Of a DNA stretch of 64,000 nt, positions 45,059 through 57,936 are shown in pieces (the stretch's first letter is position 1; the number at the start of each line of letters is the position of its first letter). A model generated the notes under the pieces. It was not told the DNA's origin. It made no database searches and was given only the letters and a program-made list of their open reading frames with translations. The stretch is from Datisca glomerata (lineage: Eukaryota > Streptophyta > Magnoliopsida > Cucurbitales > Datiscaceae): positions 979,501 through 1,043,500 of the forward strand of contig QANY01002227.1 of NCBI GenBank assembly GCA_003255025.1, in the 5' to 3' direction. The position numbers and the translations under genes were made by a program.

Positions 45059-47771
45059 GATGAAATTTTTGTTCTGAAATAGTGGTCAAGTGAACCCACT
45101 ACCACACACGTGGCTCTGCCCATGATGACTTTCCCAACTTATAAGTACCAACTGGAGAGTCCCAGGTCATGAGTACTCACAAGCGTACCGGGTGAGGTAG
45201 ACCAACTCAGGAATTACAAGCTCTGGTAGTGAGGTCTAGTATCCCAAGCCATCACCTCCACAATTGAAATTCGAGAATCTTCCACGTATCTGGAGGCGAG
45301 TAGAGTAGACTACAAATCATGTCCCCAATCGTCACATGCAATATCAACACTGTCTAAATTACGCTAGCCTCATCATCATTACCACCAAAAGAAATGGCCT
45401 CTAGCTATTTGACCAGTCATCCTAAACGTTTTAATCGTCATCCATCATGTCATAAGTATCTTCTTGAACAAGTCTTGCCAGGGTTTGCCTCCTCTATAAA
45501 TGCCTCCTTTTAAACTCTTTGAAGAGGTAAGTCAAATTCGGCCTTAGGTCTACTATTTTCACAAATACTTGTTTAGCATTAGAGTCTCTTTAACAAGGTC
45601 TCACCCACTAGAGTAAACTTGTCTTGGGTTTTTTTATCTTCCTTTTGTGTGCAGGAGATCAAGTCACTCACATGAAAAACGTGACCTCCCCATTTTTGTG
45701 AAGCGTGTGTGCTCTTTATTTTTTGGGCCTCAATGAAGTAAGTGACAACAATGATAACACTTTTATACTTCTTTTGATAATAATAATGTTTTGACAATTT
45801 ATGCCAAAACTATACAAGGAGACAATTTAATCCTCAAACTTTCTTAATTTGCAAATTGGTCTTCCATAGGTTTAGCTAACCAAATAATAAGAAAAGTAGA
45901 GTACTAAATTGGTTCATTCTAAATTTTAGAAGTATATATTTTCAAACCCCCAAATTGTATTTAGCCCTACACATTTCAAAAGCACTGGAATTTTGAAAAA
46001 TAGAAGAATTTGCGTGGTAGTATTTTAATTGAAATTCTATAGGTGAGATTCGGTGGGTAAGATTCGAATGATTCGAATGATTCAAATTCTATGTTGTTGT
46101 TAGACAACGGGAGAAACATAATTGTATTTAGGCCATTCATCCAAATTTAAGATGGTGTACATCATGTCTAGGAAAGAAAAATAATAATGCATATTTTTTA
46201 GCTGACTTCATTATTGGAGTAATTATGATATGTGCAAATCTGAATAGACAGTCCTAGTACAACCTATATGGTTACCAAATATGATAGATATATGGTGAGA
46301 TTTAGTCATCCACAAGTATTGAATTTTCAAATTAACTGATCCGAAGCAAAGAACCAGAATTTCAGTTCTGACCATCACTAAGCAAATGGGTTTCTGTTTA
46401 TGCATCTATAGTTTGGATGCGATGCCTTCTCTTTATTTTCCTTCTCTATTTTAATATACCCCATCGGCCCACCACGAAAATAAAATAAAGAAAAGAAAAG
46501 ATAGAAGGCAAACTAAAGAAAAAGGAGAAAACCTCTGTATGCCATTAGGTGAGTTGATAACACCTGCAGGAAAGAGGAATAAAGACAACTCGAAATACAG
46601 ACAAAAACACACCCAAATAACACAATCAGAGGTTATTCGCTCTTGTTCTTCAATTAAACTTCCGAAAACGGTATAATACTGTAAGTTATTCTTAATCTTA
46701 TCCCTTGTTTTCATTCTTCACTGCTCCGCTGTTTCTTGGCTGCTTCTTTTCTGTATAATCTGGAAAGAAAATGGTATTTTGAAAACTGGATTTTTTATAT
46801 TTCTTGGTTCTACATGTGGGTCTTGAAGAATTAAATGCATGAACTCGGTTTGTTTCTCTAGAGGGACTGTAGTTATGCTCCGTTTGTTTCTACAGATAAA
46901 GCTTCTAGGAGAACTTTAGTTAACTGGATTAAAATGGCTAATTTATGTTCCGAGGATAATTAACTCAAAACTCCAGCAGACACTATAAATACTCTTTATG
47001 AGCTATATGCATCATGGAGTAAAATCATGTGTTTCTCCTCATAAGAGATAAAAATCTAAGTGTTTGATATGAACACTTTTAAGAATAATTCACTGACTGG
47101 AGAGTGGAGAGGGTCAAAGTAATGAATTAGATTGTTATTTCTCCTTTTTGTGTGCACACTGAATAACAGAAATCTTACATAAATAGATATATCATCAATG
47201 GTCAAACCAATACTGATGACTCCTGTAAATTGATGATTAACCTATTTTCATTTGTGTATTAGCTCTTTTATTTTATTTTGTCAGAAGAAATGTGTATTAG
47301 CTCATTACTTGTAGAAGGTTAAGCGAAAATGTGTAGTTTCCATCAAGCTCTTATATTCATCTTCGAAAGGACTTACAAATTCAACGAAATGATATGTATA
47401 ATTAAAACTGATGATTTATTTAGGGAAGAGACGAAATTCGTTTCATGGTTTTCTCATAGTCGTTTTATACAAAGATCAGTGAGCATATGTAAAGGCTACT
47501 TAAAACCAATGAGAGTGATCAGTCCCATCTAAATTGTGTATCTGTCTCTTTTTCTTATTTCTCTACAGACTGATACTCTTCATTGTTTTTATGGGCTATT
47601 CGGATGTCTCTTTGCTATTGATTATCATAGAAGTACTAGGCTTCCGAAATAGCATACTTTAACATACTTTCCACATTTTTCTTTTATGTCAAATCTATCT
47701 TGATTTTCTCTCCCGATTGGAATTGCATAATATAACTTACTCAGTGATGGACTATCATCACCTTTGAAAAG
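45059..47771. other. intergenic region, probable old LTR remnant then promoter side of BORCS8-like gene
   Basis: At about 45064-45760 the layout is LTR-like: CTCTATAAATGCCTCC (TATA-like) near 45493, then TTTTGTGTGCAGGAGATCAAG about 150 bp on. No partner LTR was found. From about 46450 the sequence leads towards the BORCS8-like gene. A 5' untranslated exon and intron may lie here, but cannot be placed from sequence alone. Confidence 0.35.
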
Positions 47772-48569
47772 ATGCATGAATTCTCTGTTGCCGATGGCTT
47801 TGTGGAGATAACTGAATCCTTAGCAGACATGATTAAATACGCGGGAAATGAACCATCAGCAGGACTTTTCTACGTTCAGCAGCACGCTCAAAATGCAATG
47901 CGCAATGTTATTAGTCTGAGGAATAATGTGGCCAATAAGTCTCGTGAAACGACTTTGCATTCTGAAGATTCAGAGGATTCAATTATCATGCTGAGGTCAA
48001 TGAAAGAATGTGGAATTCCTCTCGCCAGCGAGATGATTAGAGATTTAAATAAATCTTTGACTATCATGTCTACAAAACAACCAAGAAGAGGGTTAATTCG
48101 TAATTCAACTTCGGGTTTTCTACCAAAAACGAGCTCTTGGAGTAGTAGTGCGATTCTTTCCCAGCGTGGTGGAAAAAGGGTCAGCTATTTTTCTACGATC
48201 TTTAAGAATCCACAACATGATTCCAAAGATTTGGTGCAAGTTGAGGCTGAGAAGCCACAGCCACAGCCACATTCTAAAATTTCACCCTTACTTGCATCTT
48301 CTTCCAGTACTGATTCACCTCCAATGGATGTGGAAGCTGATGAGTTGCCATTGTCGAGTCCAATTGGTTACGATTCACAAGAAGGCCAGGAGGTAAGCGT
48401 TAACTTGCCAACTCCTAATTCACTATTAGTGTCGTCTGAAAACTTTGATCAATTCAAGGCTAGTAAAGAAGCTAAACTGGAATTGTGGTTGAAAGGAACA
48501 GGCAGCATGAATAGCATTAGAGGCAGTATAAATGGAAGTAGACTTTTAAGTGATGCAGAAGAGCAATAG
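47772..48569 (+). CDS. BORCS8/MEF2BNB-like protein (plant BORC-subunit-8 homologue)
   Basis: A 265-residue single-exon protein. Residues about 8-100 resemble the MEF2BNB/BORCS8 family: DGFVEITESLADMIKYAGNE followed by PSAGLFYVQQHAQNAMRNVI, matching the family's 'aNEPSvaLyrlQEHvr' core (NEPS at 26-29). In animals BORCS8 is a subunit of BORC, which couples lysosomes to the kinesin/Arl8 machinery. A plant role is inferred only by homology. The remaining ~165 residues are Ser/Pro-rich and look disordered, with a QPQPQP run near 165. This makes it about twice the length of the human protein. The start is the first ATG of the frame after AAAAG. No signal peptide or membrane segment is seen. There are no internal stops. 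Confidence 0.65.
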   Translation: MHEFSVADGFVEITESLADMIKYAGNEPSAGLFYVQQHAQNAMRNVISLRNNVANKSRETTLHSEDSEDSIIMLRSMKECGIPLASEMIRDLNKSLTIMSTKQPRRGLIRNSTSGFLPKTSSWSSSAILSQRGGKRVSYFSTIFKNPQHDSKDLVQVEAEKPQPQPHSKISPLLASSSSTDSPPMDVEADELPLSSPIGYDSQEGQEVSVNLPTPNSLLVSSENFDQFKASKEAKLELWLKGTGSMNSIRGSINGSRLLSDAEEQ

Positions 48570-51260
48570 CCGCAACGCTTGTCATTAAAAAAAGTTTTCC
48601 CAGTAAATAGTGCTGTGGTAAGAGTAAATTCTCAGTGGATGTACAAATTTTTTTTGAAAGTTCAATGAGAATCAATTATCGATTTCTTCTTAATTTCATA
48701 AACAGAATGGTTATTGATACTATGTAATTCGGGCCGGGAGTCCCCGAGAGAACTGTTGAATTACGACATTTGTTTCAATAATGGATTTGTAGTTTCCTCC
48801 TAAAATTGTAGAATTTGCATCTGTCATGACGGTCACATTGCACCTTTTAGTGGCTCACTGCTTCTTACTTGAAAGGCATGGAAGGTACTTGTGGATTTGA
48901 AGATAGAATGCTTATACTTATTTTCATTACTTTTTGGCATACAAAGATGGAAAAACTTGTTCGTTTAAAGATCTACTGGCACCAAACAAGTTTTCCAAAA
49001 CATTTTTGCAAATTTAAATCATATGCTTTCTGTTCTTCAAGCTTTTAACAGTTTAGATCTCATGCTGGAATCTAGTTTGATTTCCCTCATATTTCAGCAT
49101 TTGACAATTGTATATTGTTAACAATAGGCATGGTAGAGAGGTGGGGCTAATAGATGGAAAACTATAATTCATTATGATGAACCCCAACATACAAAAGAAC
49201 TGTGTATCCAACCAAGAAATTACATTGTCGAATTGCGTTACACAGTTGAGGAAAAACAGACAAAAAACTAATAAAGTGTCAATCCAAACAAAACTAAAGA
49301 CAAGCTACCCGTTGGGCAAGTAACTTCTTTCTAATAAAATTATTAGTGATAAGAATCAGCTGAAAACTATCGAGCCTTCAACGTCATGTTCTAGTAAATG
49401 GAGTGAAATGGGCAGACTATCTAATGGAAGCGTTTCAATATATGAGAAGGGGACAAGTGAATCATCCTTCAACCATCTGTCCATTATTCCATCGTCCCAT
49501 ATTGTGCTGTACTGTATCAGACAAGATACATCTATTGAGTGAGAGAAAGGGAGTTGTAACTAGTGCAATTAGTCCACATAGAAATGAGAATAGCCTGTTT
49601 CCATCTCCATTTAAATCTACTTTCAAAGTTACCCTGGGGATGGCTAGGTGAAATGCTGCAACAGATTTTGGAGCAGGGCATCAAGTTGCATTAAGCTTGT
49701 CCAAAATAGCAACCTCCAGCCAAAAACTACTCTTGGTGGATTAACATTGGTGGAATGGCCACGTTGGGTATAAAACTGCTGTCGAACTAAAAGAACAATG
49801 CTCCATGCGCATCTCCTGGATCTTCTAAGCCTGTGTTCCAAGGCTTCTAAGCTTGTTAGTCTTTGCACCTTCACCATAATTTCATATTTTCCTAAAAGAA
49901 GAAAAGAAAAAGATGACTTATTTGATTCTCAACTTGCAATATCAGACACTTTACTCAATTTCTTTTGTTTGATCGGTACACTTTACTCAAGTTCAGGCAG
50001 TTACTGCATTTTATTAAGCTAAAGAGTATTAAGGCCACCTAAAGATTGTCTCTGCAATTGGAAGGGTCTTCCTCCAGTTGACAACATCGGGACATTTGTC
50101 CACCCAAAGCGGAGCCCAGCATCAAGGAGCACTTGAAAGCATTTTTAGATACAGAAACACTGTAGGACCTGATACACAACCTCACATTGTCACTTATTAA
50201 GCAAACATGGTTAGGTTCCATAAAGTAGAGGAATAACAATCACAAATCTTGAATGCCTTAATTAAAAAATATCCCAAAAGGGAGAGAGCAATGGAATGAT
50301 TTTTTTGTTGGGGAGGGGGGATAGAATGCATCCAATGTTTTTCTTTTCTTAAGGTGTTTTGCTTTAAAGAGGCGGGACATAAGCCTCAAAAAGTAGGGAC
50401 ACGTAAGCTTCAACTTAAAGTAAAAGGAGGATAAACAGTCATAAATAATGACATTAATCATACAAAGTTAAAATGATCAGATTATAGTAGCCATTAGCTC
50501 TAGATTATGATCATAGCCATGAAATCATGAAGTTGAAGATATGATTTAGTATTTTCTCTAAAAAAATTATCCTTTAAAATATTTCAAAAGGAATAAAAGT
50601 ATTATCTTATTGGTTGCGTAACTTGAAGGGTGTTATCTTCTTATATGAAAACTTCAACATAATACTTAACATTCTTTTTTGGTAGTTTGGTGTTATTATG
50701 ATTCGAGTATGGCTTATATTTATCGACCGTTGTTGCTAAAGCGTAGCGGTGTATGTATTTTAAAGGAGAATGATACAAGAAAAATAACAAAAAATTATAT
50801 ATCTTGGAGTAAGGGTTTTCTTTATCCTTCATGGATTAGAAGGGGCATGTGCAATTAAAATAAAGAAATATTTTTTTTTTAAAAGGAGAGTATGTTTAAT
50901 CATAAAAATTAATCAAAACATAAGGACACACACAAGAACAACTAATGCTTAAGCCTCAAGGCGTAAGCTTCAATAGCCTTTTAAAACATTGAATGCATCA
51001 ACTTCTAAGTAAACAGGATCAAGCAGAGAAACTTCAACATATAAGCCTATCCTGTACATATTGATAGATAGTCCAGTCAAAACTATTGCAAAAGAAACAC
51101 AAAGTAGAGACAAATAATAATTCTCCACCAAAAGACTACTAATGTTAATACTGTAGAGACAAGGGATTAAATTTAAATTGACCACCTTATTAGTGTCTTG
51201 GAAAAATCCTGGCGAGTAAAATTAAACAGAAGAATTTTAAATAAAATAAGGGACAAAATT
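48570..51260. other. intergenic region between BORCS8-like gene and solo LTR
   Basis: It holds the 3'UTR of the upstream gene. A few unassigned ORFs of 60-80 codons occur at 49403-50239, for example minus-strand 49644-49877 with RLTSLEALEHRLRRSRRC. None carries a recognised domain, and they may be decayed exons. No RNA gene or repeat boundary is evident. Confidence 0.45.
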
Positions 51261-53524
51261 TGTAATACCCATGTATTTTATAAGGGTTATTTTTGTAATT
51301 CAAACCCTCACTCACACATATGCACTCGCTTACACATTTAGCCAACCTAATTTATTTCCCTCACACATCTTCTCTCTCCTTCATCTTCCCCAAATCTCTC
51401 GTTGCTTTTATCTCAAGCTTACCCACGTAACTCCCCATCTTTCCTCCATTTTTGCAGGAAACATAACCGTTTCCTTAGTGTGTAACTCTCATCTAATCTA
51501 ACGCTCTTTAAATCCCTCTTGTTCTCCACTTTCTTCTTCACGAACCCTCCCCTGTAACTGCTTTCCTCTCTCTATTTACAGTTTTTCTTCCCTGTCGAAG
51601 CCTCTCGGTTCTTCACCTTCTTCTTCGTTTCAATTTGGGCAGCCCTCTAACATTGATCTTTGGTAAGCAATTTCTTGTTTCTTTTATTTTCTTTCTCGTT
51701 TCCCCTTCTCTCTCTGAAATTTTGGTTCTTCAATTCCAGCAATTTACATCCTTTTGGCATTATCATCGTACCGCTGTCTGCAAGCTTCGATTGGGTAATT
51801 TTCATATTCTCCTTTCCTTTTCTCTCTGTTCTGTCTCTCTCTCTCCCCCTCTCTGTTGTGTCTCTCTCTTTCTCCCTCTTCTTCGTCTTCTTCCCCCTCT
51901 CTGTTCTGTCTCTCTCCCCCCCCCTCTTTGTTCTGTCTCTCTCTCTCCCCCCTCTGTTGCGTCTCTCTCTCCCTCTTCTTCGTCTCCTTCCCCCTCTCTG
52001 TTCTGTCTCTCTCTCTCCTTCGTCTCCTCCTCCTCCCTGTTGCGTCTCTCTCTCTCTCTCCCTCTTCTTCGTCTCCCTTTTCTGTTTCCCCCTTCTCTTG
52101 AACCGGTTCACCTGAACTGGACCAGTTCATTCAGATCGGGCCGAACCGGTTTAGTCAGATCAGACCAGGCCGAACCGGCTAGGTTAGACCAGATTGGTTC
52201 AACCCGACCAGACCAAACCAGAACAAAATAGCAGAACCGAACCGATTCAGACTACCCGAACCTTGTTGAACCGTTTTAAACCATTTGATAATTTACACTC
52301 GATGTGGTTTCCACCTGTTCCCGACCTCGTTTAGTTTAAATAATTGTAGATATTATATGAATTTGTTGTGATGTGGGATCCTTGGATTTCAGGTTATTAG
52401 TTGCTGAATTTAATTCGTAGCGAATCCATGTAAGTGGATTTACATAATAATTCGGTTCATGTGTTATAAGTGTAGAATATAGAATGTGAGATTGTTTTAT
52501 TATTTCTTTATGTTCAATCTTATGATCAAGTGTTTTATTTGTTTTCCATATTATGATGAAATTATTTACCTTGTTATGTATGATTATATTTTAAGTTATA
52601 CATGTATTAGTTATACTGTTTATGTTCATGAATAAGTTATATGTTTACTCATGTATATGTGATAACGTGAAATATGAATATTAATTCAAGTAAAAATTGA
52701 TAAGTAAACAAGAAGTAGACTTAGTCATGTCCATTGGTTATCAAGTAACCAGGTTGTTCACGTCATGTTATCAAGTTATACAGTTGGGTGTCACCATGTT
52801 CATGTTTGCGTCCTTGAGGCTCAGATAACCTTAAATGACATCAAGTTTCAGGACATCCAATCTGTCATGTTCACGTTCATGTTACAAGTTCAAGTTGTGA
52901 AACAGTTCTGGTTAGGTTGTTAATCGAAGGTTATGTCTAGTCGGGTTATGATCAAGCAAGTATAAGTATTGGCATGTATAAGTACAAGTTCAAGTTATAT
53001 GTTAATCATGAAATCGATGTGTTGTTACAAGTATTTTATGTGACCTGTGAACGTGTGAAATAAATTTGCATGAGTTATATGTTTACATTTATGTCATGTG
53101 AAACTCATTAGTATGTGAATTTACTTACTGAATATTTTTAATACTCACCCCTCATAGATGATTGTGTTGCAGATGATGGTGAGCAACAGGAGAGAGGGAC
53201 TACCATATCAAGCATGATTATGATTTCTAAGTTTAATTATGACTTCAGTTGACTTCAGTTATTTCAGAAATTTATGAATATTCATGTTTAATCTTTCATG
53301 TCATATGGATTTTCGTGCTTCACTTTATTACAATTTAATAAATCATTTATTTCAGTTTAATGAGTTAATATTATTTTAAAATAATTTTATGCTTCCGCTA
53401 TTTAACGTTAAAATTAGGGTTTTCAATTTGGGGATTTTCTCAAATTAGGGTTTTAATTGAATTGAGAATTTTTTGAATTGTGAAATTTCAAGTATGTTTA
53501 ACACTCGGGAATTGGGGCGTTACA
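51261..53524 (+). mobile_element. solo LTR of the gypsy family seen at 1-3302
   Basis: 2,264 bp starting TGTAATACCC and ending GGGGCGTTACA, with TGTAA/TTACA ends inverted. Its reverse complement matches 1897-3302. No primer-binding site or coding region follows at either end. The flanking pentamers AAATT and ACATT differ at one base, consistent with an old target-site duplication. The CT-rich tract at 51800-52110 produces several long but meaningless ORFs in both orientations. Confidence 0.8.
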
Positions 53525-54106
53525 ACATTTATAAACCAGAGTAGTGGTGGTAACATAGCCAAATTGTCAAGGTCTTGTTTTTCTATTCTTAGATTAAGAA
53601 GTATGCATTGTATATATAAAAATAAACAACAAAACAAAAGAATTTAGATAGGGGAAACACTTATGAACCAGAATGGTTAACTCATTGGAGACAGATTTGA
53701 CCAAAAAGACACACACCCACACAACCACACACACATAGAAGCTGCGGAGTAAAAGGAACCAAGAACCACATTCAGGATAACAATTAACAAAGAATAACTA
53801 CCTTTGGCCTCTATGACATTCACATGAGAGAGATATCTGTTTATTGCTTCTATATGTCACACCGAGTTTGCCCTATAAGAAGAAGGTGGCAAAGAAGCAG
53901 AAGAAAAGACATAAGGTAAATCTATCAGAAAAAGAAAATATAATATCAAAATTGACAAATTGAACAGTTAAAAAAGTAGAAAATTCCTTCTATTTTCCTG
54001 CTTCTATTGCAAATGGCACAAGCTTATCACATAAAATAAGTTACTTATTTTTTTCATTATTTGCAAATGCAATGAGATACACAAAACTCCATAGATAACT
54101 ATCTCC
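53525..54106. other. 3' flank of FLD
   Basis: AT-rich, with CACACACCC-type simple sequence at 53711-53733. Further untranslated FLD exons may lie here, because AG|GTATAG at about 54126 is a plausible donor. No gene was recognised. Confidence 0.45.
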
Positions 54107-57100
54107 TTACATGTTGAGAACTATACCTGAACCAACTGTTTCAGGGAGGGCTTGATCTAGGGCTCTAGTTTCATCCAATTTGACAGTTATTCTGTTTAAA
54201 TCAGCAGGGGTTGTCAACTTATTGATGTTGCGCACTATCTTAGCCCTCCTGAGAAATTGAGAAAAAATGCAGGATTAATCATTATCTTATAAATTAATTG
54301 GTAGAAAAAGCATTCAAGACAAGCCATATGGACACTGATATCTTCAGGCCATACCTGATCAACTTTTGCTTCAATGTGCCTGTTTTCAGCTTCGATATCC
54401 CTTATTGACAAAGCCAGTAAAAGTTAGTTATAGTTATATAGCCGTCTTGATTTTATAATGTAGTTAAGCTCAACGGCTAACCTGGTTTAAGGAATAAAGA
54501 AGATGAAGAGGGTTTCCGGTTGCCCCTCTCAGCTTTTATAGAAGAAATCACAGAATCAGCAGCAGACCCCAATCCTTTTCTGCCCACCAGCTTCACTCCA
54601 AGCTTATCGCAGAGGTGATTCAATCTCATCTCATCACCGCCTCTTACCTCTCTCAGCTCAAGAGCCTGTTCCCTTGATAACAGAGTGTAAACATGAAGCT
54701 GTTGCTGCTGATTGAAGTGTGACTGAAGCTGCTGGAAAAGTAACTTATTAGTGTGCTGTTGATCTGGTCGAGAAGCTTCATGACTCTTCTTTCGAGGCTC
54801 GTTAAAAGTCAGCCTTAGAATTGCCGTTGACTTGGGATCAGTATTTTTACGGCAAAAGATGACAGAAAAGCTGCCAAATTCTAAATCAGGTTCTCTAAAT
54901 AGATCTGCTAGAAGGCAGGCACAAGAATGAGCATTCTTTGAAAGGCTCCTGTTAACCTTGATTCTCAATGCTCGAGCATTGGCATGTTGTACCATATTGG
55001 ATGCTTCTCTTAACCCACTAAGAAAAGCCCCATGCATAGTTGCTGGATATCGCCTATTAGTTGCCTCTCCGGCAAAGAAAAGTCTTCCATCTCCCACACT
55101 TTCAGCTAAGATGTCATAGTCATCTCCAGATGCACCCACCGCTACATTAGAGTAAGAGCCTAGACTAAATGGATCGCTGCCCCATCTAGTACAGACTGTT
55201 TGAATTGGTTCAGGGACATTAATGCCTTGGGGTTCATAGATACCTGCATGCATTTTAGCTTAAAATCTAATAAGAATTACTGGAGTAGAATCCAGAAAGG
55301 AGAACATATGCCTTAGCCATTAACAGTTTGATGTAAAAAAAATCATGATTGAGACAAGAAATCCGCAATAAGGGGACAAAGTCGACTAACCGTGCTATAT
55401 AACATATATGCATAAATGGAAAAGGGTGCCATAATACAATTAATTCTTTAGTAAAAAGACAAATGAAAATTACCTTTAAGAATTTGAATAACTTTGGTCA
55501 CGGCATCAGTGGGGGGCATGCTCTCAAACTTATGTGCAGCTTCACCCGCCACCAGTACAATCAACAAAGGACCACCAGCAACTGTTGCATAGTTATAAAA
55601 AAGAAAAAACTCCCCCCGGCGATTTGGATCATCACAGAGATGCCCAAACGTGTCAAGATCCATCTCCCAGAACACATGAGGAAACAACATTGCGACCTTA
55701 TTCAATAATCCAAATCCCAACCTCTTTATCCCATCCAGTTTTCTCTGTGGCAACTCTGGAATAAACTTGATAGAACCACCTTTTAAAACTCCAAGAGGCA
55801 CAGTACACAATGCCATATCACACTCAAAGACCTGATTTCCTGCAATAACCTGCACCCCATCATTACCATACCTGATGGTGTGAACAGTTTTCTCATACAA
55901 AATAGGCACACTCTCAGCCAATGCTTGAACCAGCCTTCCATTTCCCCCAGGCAAGAAACAATGGTCCCCTCCCATATCATAGGGGTCATCTTGATCCCAG
56001 AATGCAAGTGAAAGCTTTGACAATAAACCTGCATTGGCATATTCCAGATTTGCTAGATGCCAATTAAACAAGTTCATCTCTTCACTGTTCACTGCATTCC
56101 CGTTAACCTGCCAGAAAGTTTCCAACGCTGCACCTAAAGAAACATCGACTGAGACATCACCCATTAACTGCCTGAGCCTACTTGTCTTATCCAAAAGCCG
56201 ATTGAAAGCAATTTCCACCTTCATATCCATATCAGAATCCACTGCCTTCCCGTCCACCCTATACAGAGGGCACTTATCCCTAACCTTATGAAGCGAGTAA
56301 CCTAACTGCCGTGCCATAATCCCAAGAGGATTTCCTAGTGTACCAGTCAGAACACTACCACCTAAATCTGCAGCTGCAGAAACCCTAATTCCTCCCTCCA
56401 TTTTCTTTGTATAAACTCTCCCACCCGCACGTTTTCTACCCTCCAAAACTGTCACTTTGAAGCCAAAACGCATCATTTGCCTAGCAGCAGCTAAACCTGC
56501 CAGTCCCGCACCAATAATAACAACATTTTGCTTATTGGGTTCAGCTGGAGTCTTTTCTTTAAGAGCTGGGGCAACCCCAAAATTTATATAACCATGTGAA
56601 ACCAAATAGTTATAAGTTGTATCCAACAGATTATGACAGTGTTTAGGAATATAATCAATGAACATCTCTCTACTAACCCAATTTGACACATTTTCACGCC
56701 ATTTGGCGATTATATGGTTCCGAATGAGAATGTAATTGACCTGTTCTATTCCCCCAATAACATGAACGACCCCTGCATCAATTTCCTCCTCGGTGAGGGA
56801 GTCAGCAGGAAATCCAGCCGTAAGCGCAATCAACGCCTCGGCTGTGGATTCTTTGTTAATCACGATTATCTCATCAGCAATATCGAACGCGTTAGGCATC
56901 GAAGAATTGCGACTTTCTACATTTTTTCCAATTGAAGAAGCTAAAATTGAAGAAGATGAAGAACCAGTATCCTTATTACCGTTAAGAGAAGCATTAAGAA
57001 AATGATGGGAAGAAAAAGACGCTGCACTTCGCTGAGTCCTGCCCTTTCTCCGCTTTTTAGGTACAGAGAACGAAAAGAATTGGTTTGAATTCGAATTATG

Positions 57101-57253
57101 ATAAGAATTTGGACTTGAGGTCGTATTTATTGTTGGAATTAAGTCAGGATTATCGATAGGGTTAGGGTTTGAGTTTTCTTCGGGTATGTAGAGAGTGAAT
57201 GGAATGGGAGGGAATGAGGGGAACAAATCTTGAATGTGGTCTTGTGGATTCAT
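54107..57253 (-). CDS. FLD: FLOWERING LOCUS D, LSD1-type histone H3K4 demethylase
   Basis: Nuclear FAD-dependent amine oxidase. In Arabidopsis FLD removes H3K4 methylation and represses FLC to promote flowering. Exons: 57253-55474, 55243-54482, 54400-54355 (46 nt), 54248-54107; all GT-AG, phases agree, about 909 residues. Basic KKRRKGR at 66-72 is a likely nuclear signal. SWIRM spans about 145-230 ([20 protein letters not shown]). FAD-binding GAGLAG is at 248-253. Lys519 in [10 protein letters not shown] corresponds to the flavin-contacting lysine of LSD1. The C-terminal oxidase part has [20 protein letters not shown]. Exons 3-4 encode [18 protein letters not shown], which resembles the Arabidopsis FLD C-terminus as I recall it. 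Reading on past exon 2 meets TAG at 54477-54479, giving a short isoform. The last exon's end is the least certain part. Confidence 0.93.
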
Positions 57254-57936
57254 AACTTCCTACGCTGATCGTCGCTATGGTGGGGGAGAAGCAGCAACCA
57301 ACCGGAAACTGTCTGGTTGCCGAGAAAATTTCGAGTTAACAGTTCCCCTTTCAGCGTACTAAATCATGACGCTGTTTGGTCCAGGTCCAGTAAAGTAGAA
57401 ATCTCTGCAATCATTTCAGTCACATGCTAGCCATGTCGGATTTTAAAGGCATCCATTTTATTGTGATGGTTTTATACACAAATAGTTATATCATAAAAAG
57501 TTAATTTTATAAAAATATGGAAATCATGTAAACCCACCCATCTCTCTCCAAATATGTCTCTCCATCTCTCTTAAAATTATATGTAAAGAATACATGCTAT
57601 ATCTGTTACACTTATAAACAATACAAATAAATAATATATAAATATTTATATTATATATGGTAGGTGTATAGAAAGTATTTTACATATTTATATGTTACAT
57701 AATATATATAACATATATAATAATATAAAAATATAAGTTATATGCAATATATAACACATACATTTTATTTAATGTATATAAACGTGATTGCTAGTATAAC
57801 ATATATACAATATATAACACATATTGGTGGTTATAATACGTCCAAGTACAATGTTATATATACTCATATATAAAACATATTTTTGTTAGATATATGTATG
57901 TATCCATATATATACACATATACAATATATAGTATA
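57254..57936. other. FLD promoter side and AT-rich spacer
   Basis: The first ~150 bp next to the FLD start are GC-richer. From about 57470 the sequence is strongly AT-rich, with many ATATATAACATATA-type runs and no gene. No clear TATA box could be assigned to FLD. Confidence 0.5.

Noticed and set aside
51635..52231. Long overlapping ORFs (Ser/Leu-rich on +, Arg/Glu-rich on -)
   Set aside because: They lie in a CT-rich low-complexity tract of the solo LTR. All frames stay open because the composition is biased, and the same tract occurs at 3080-3300.
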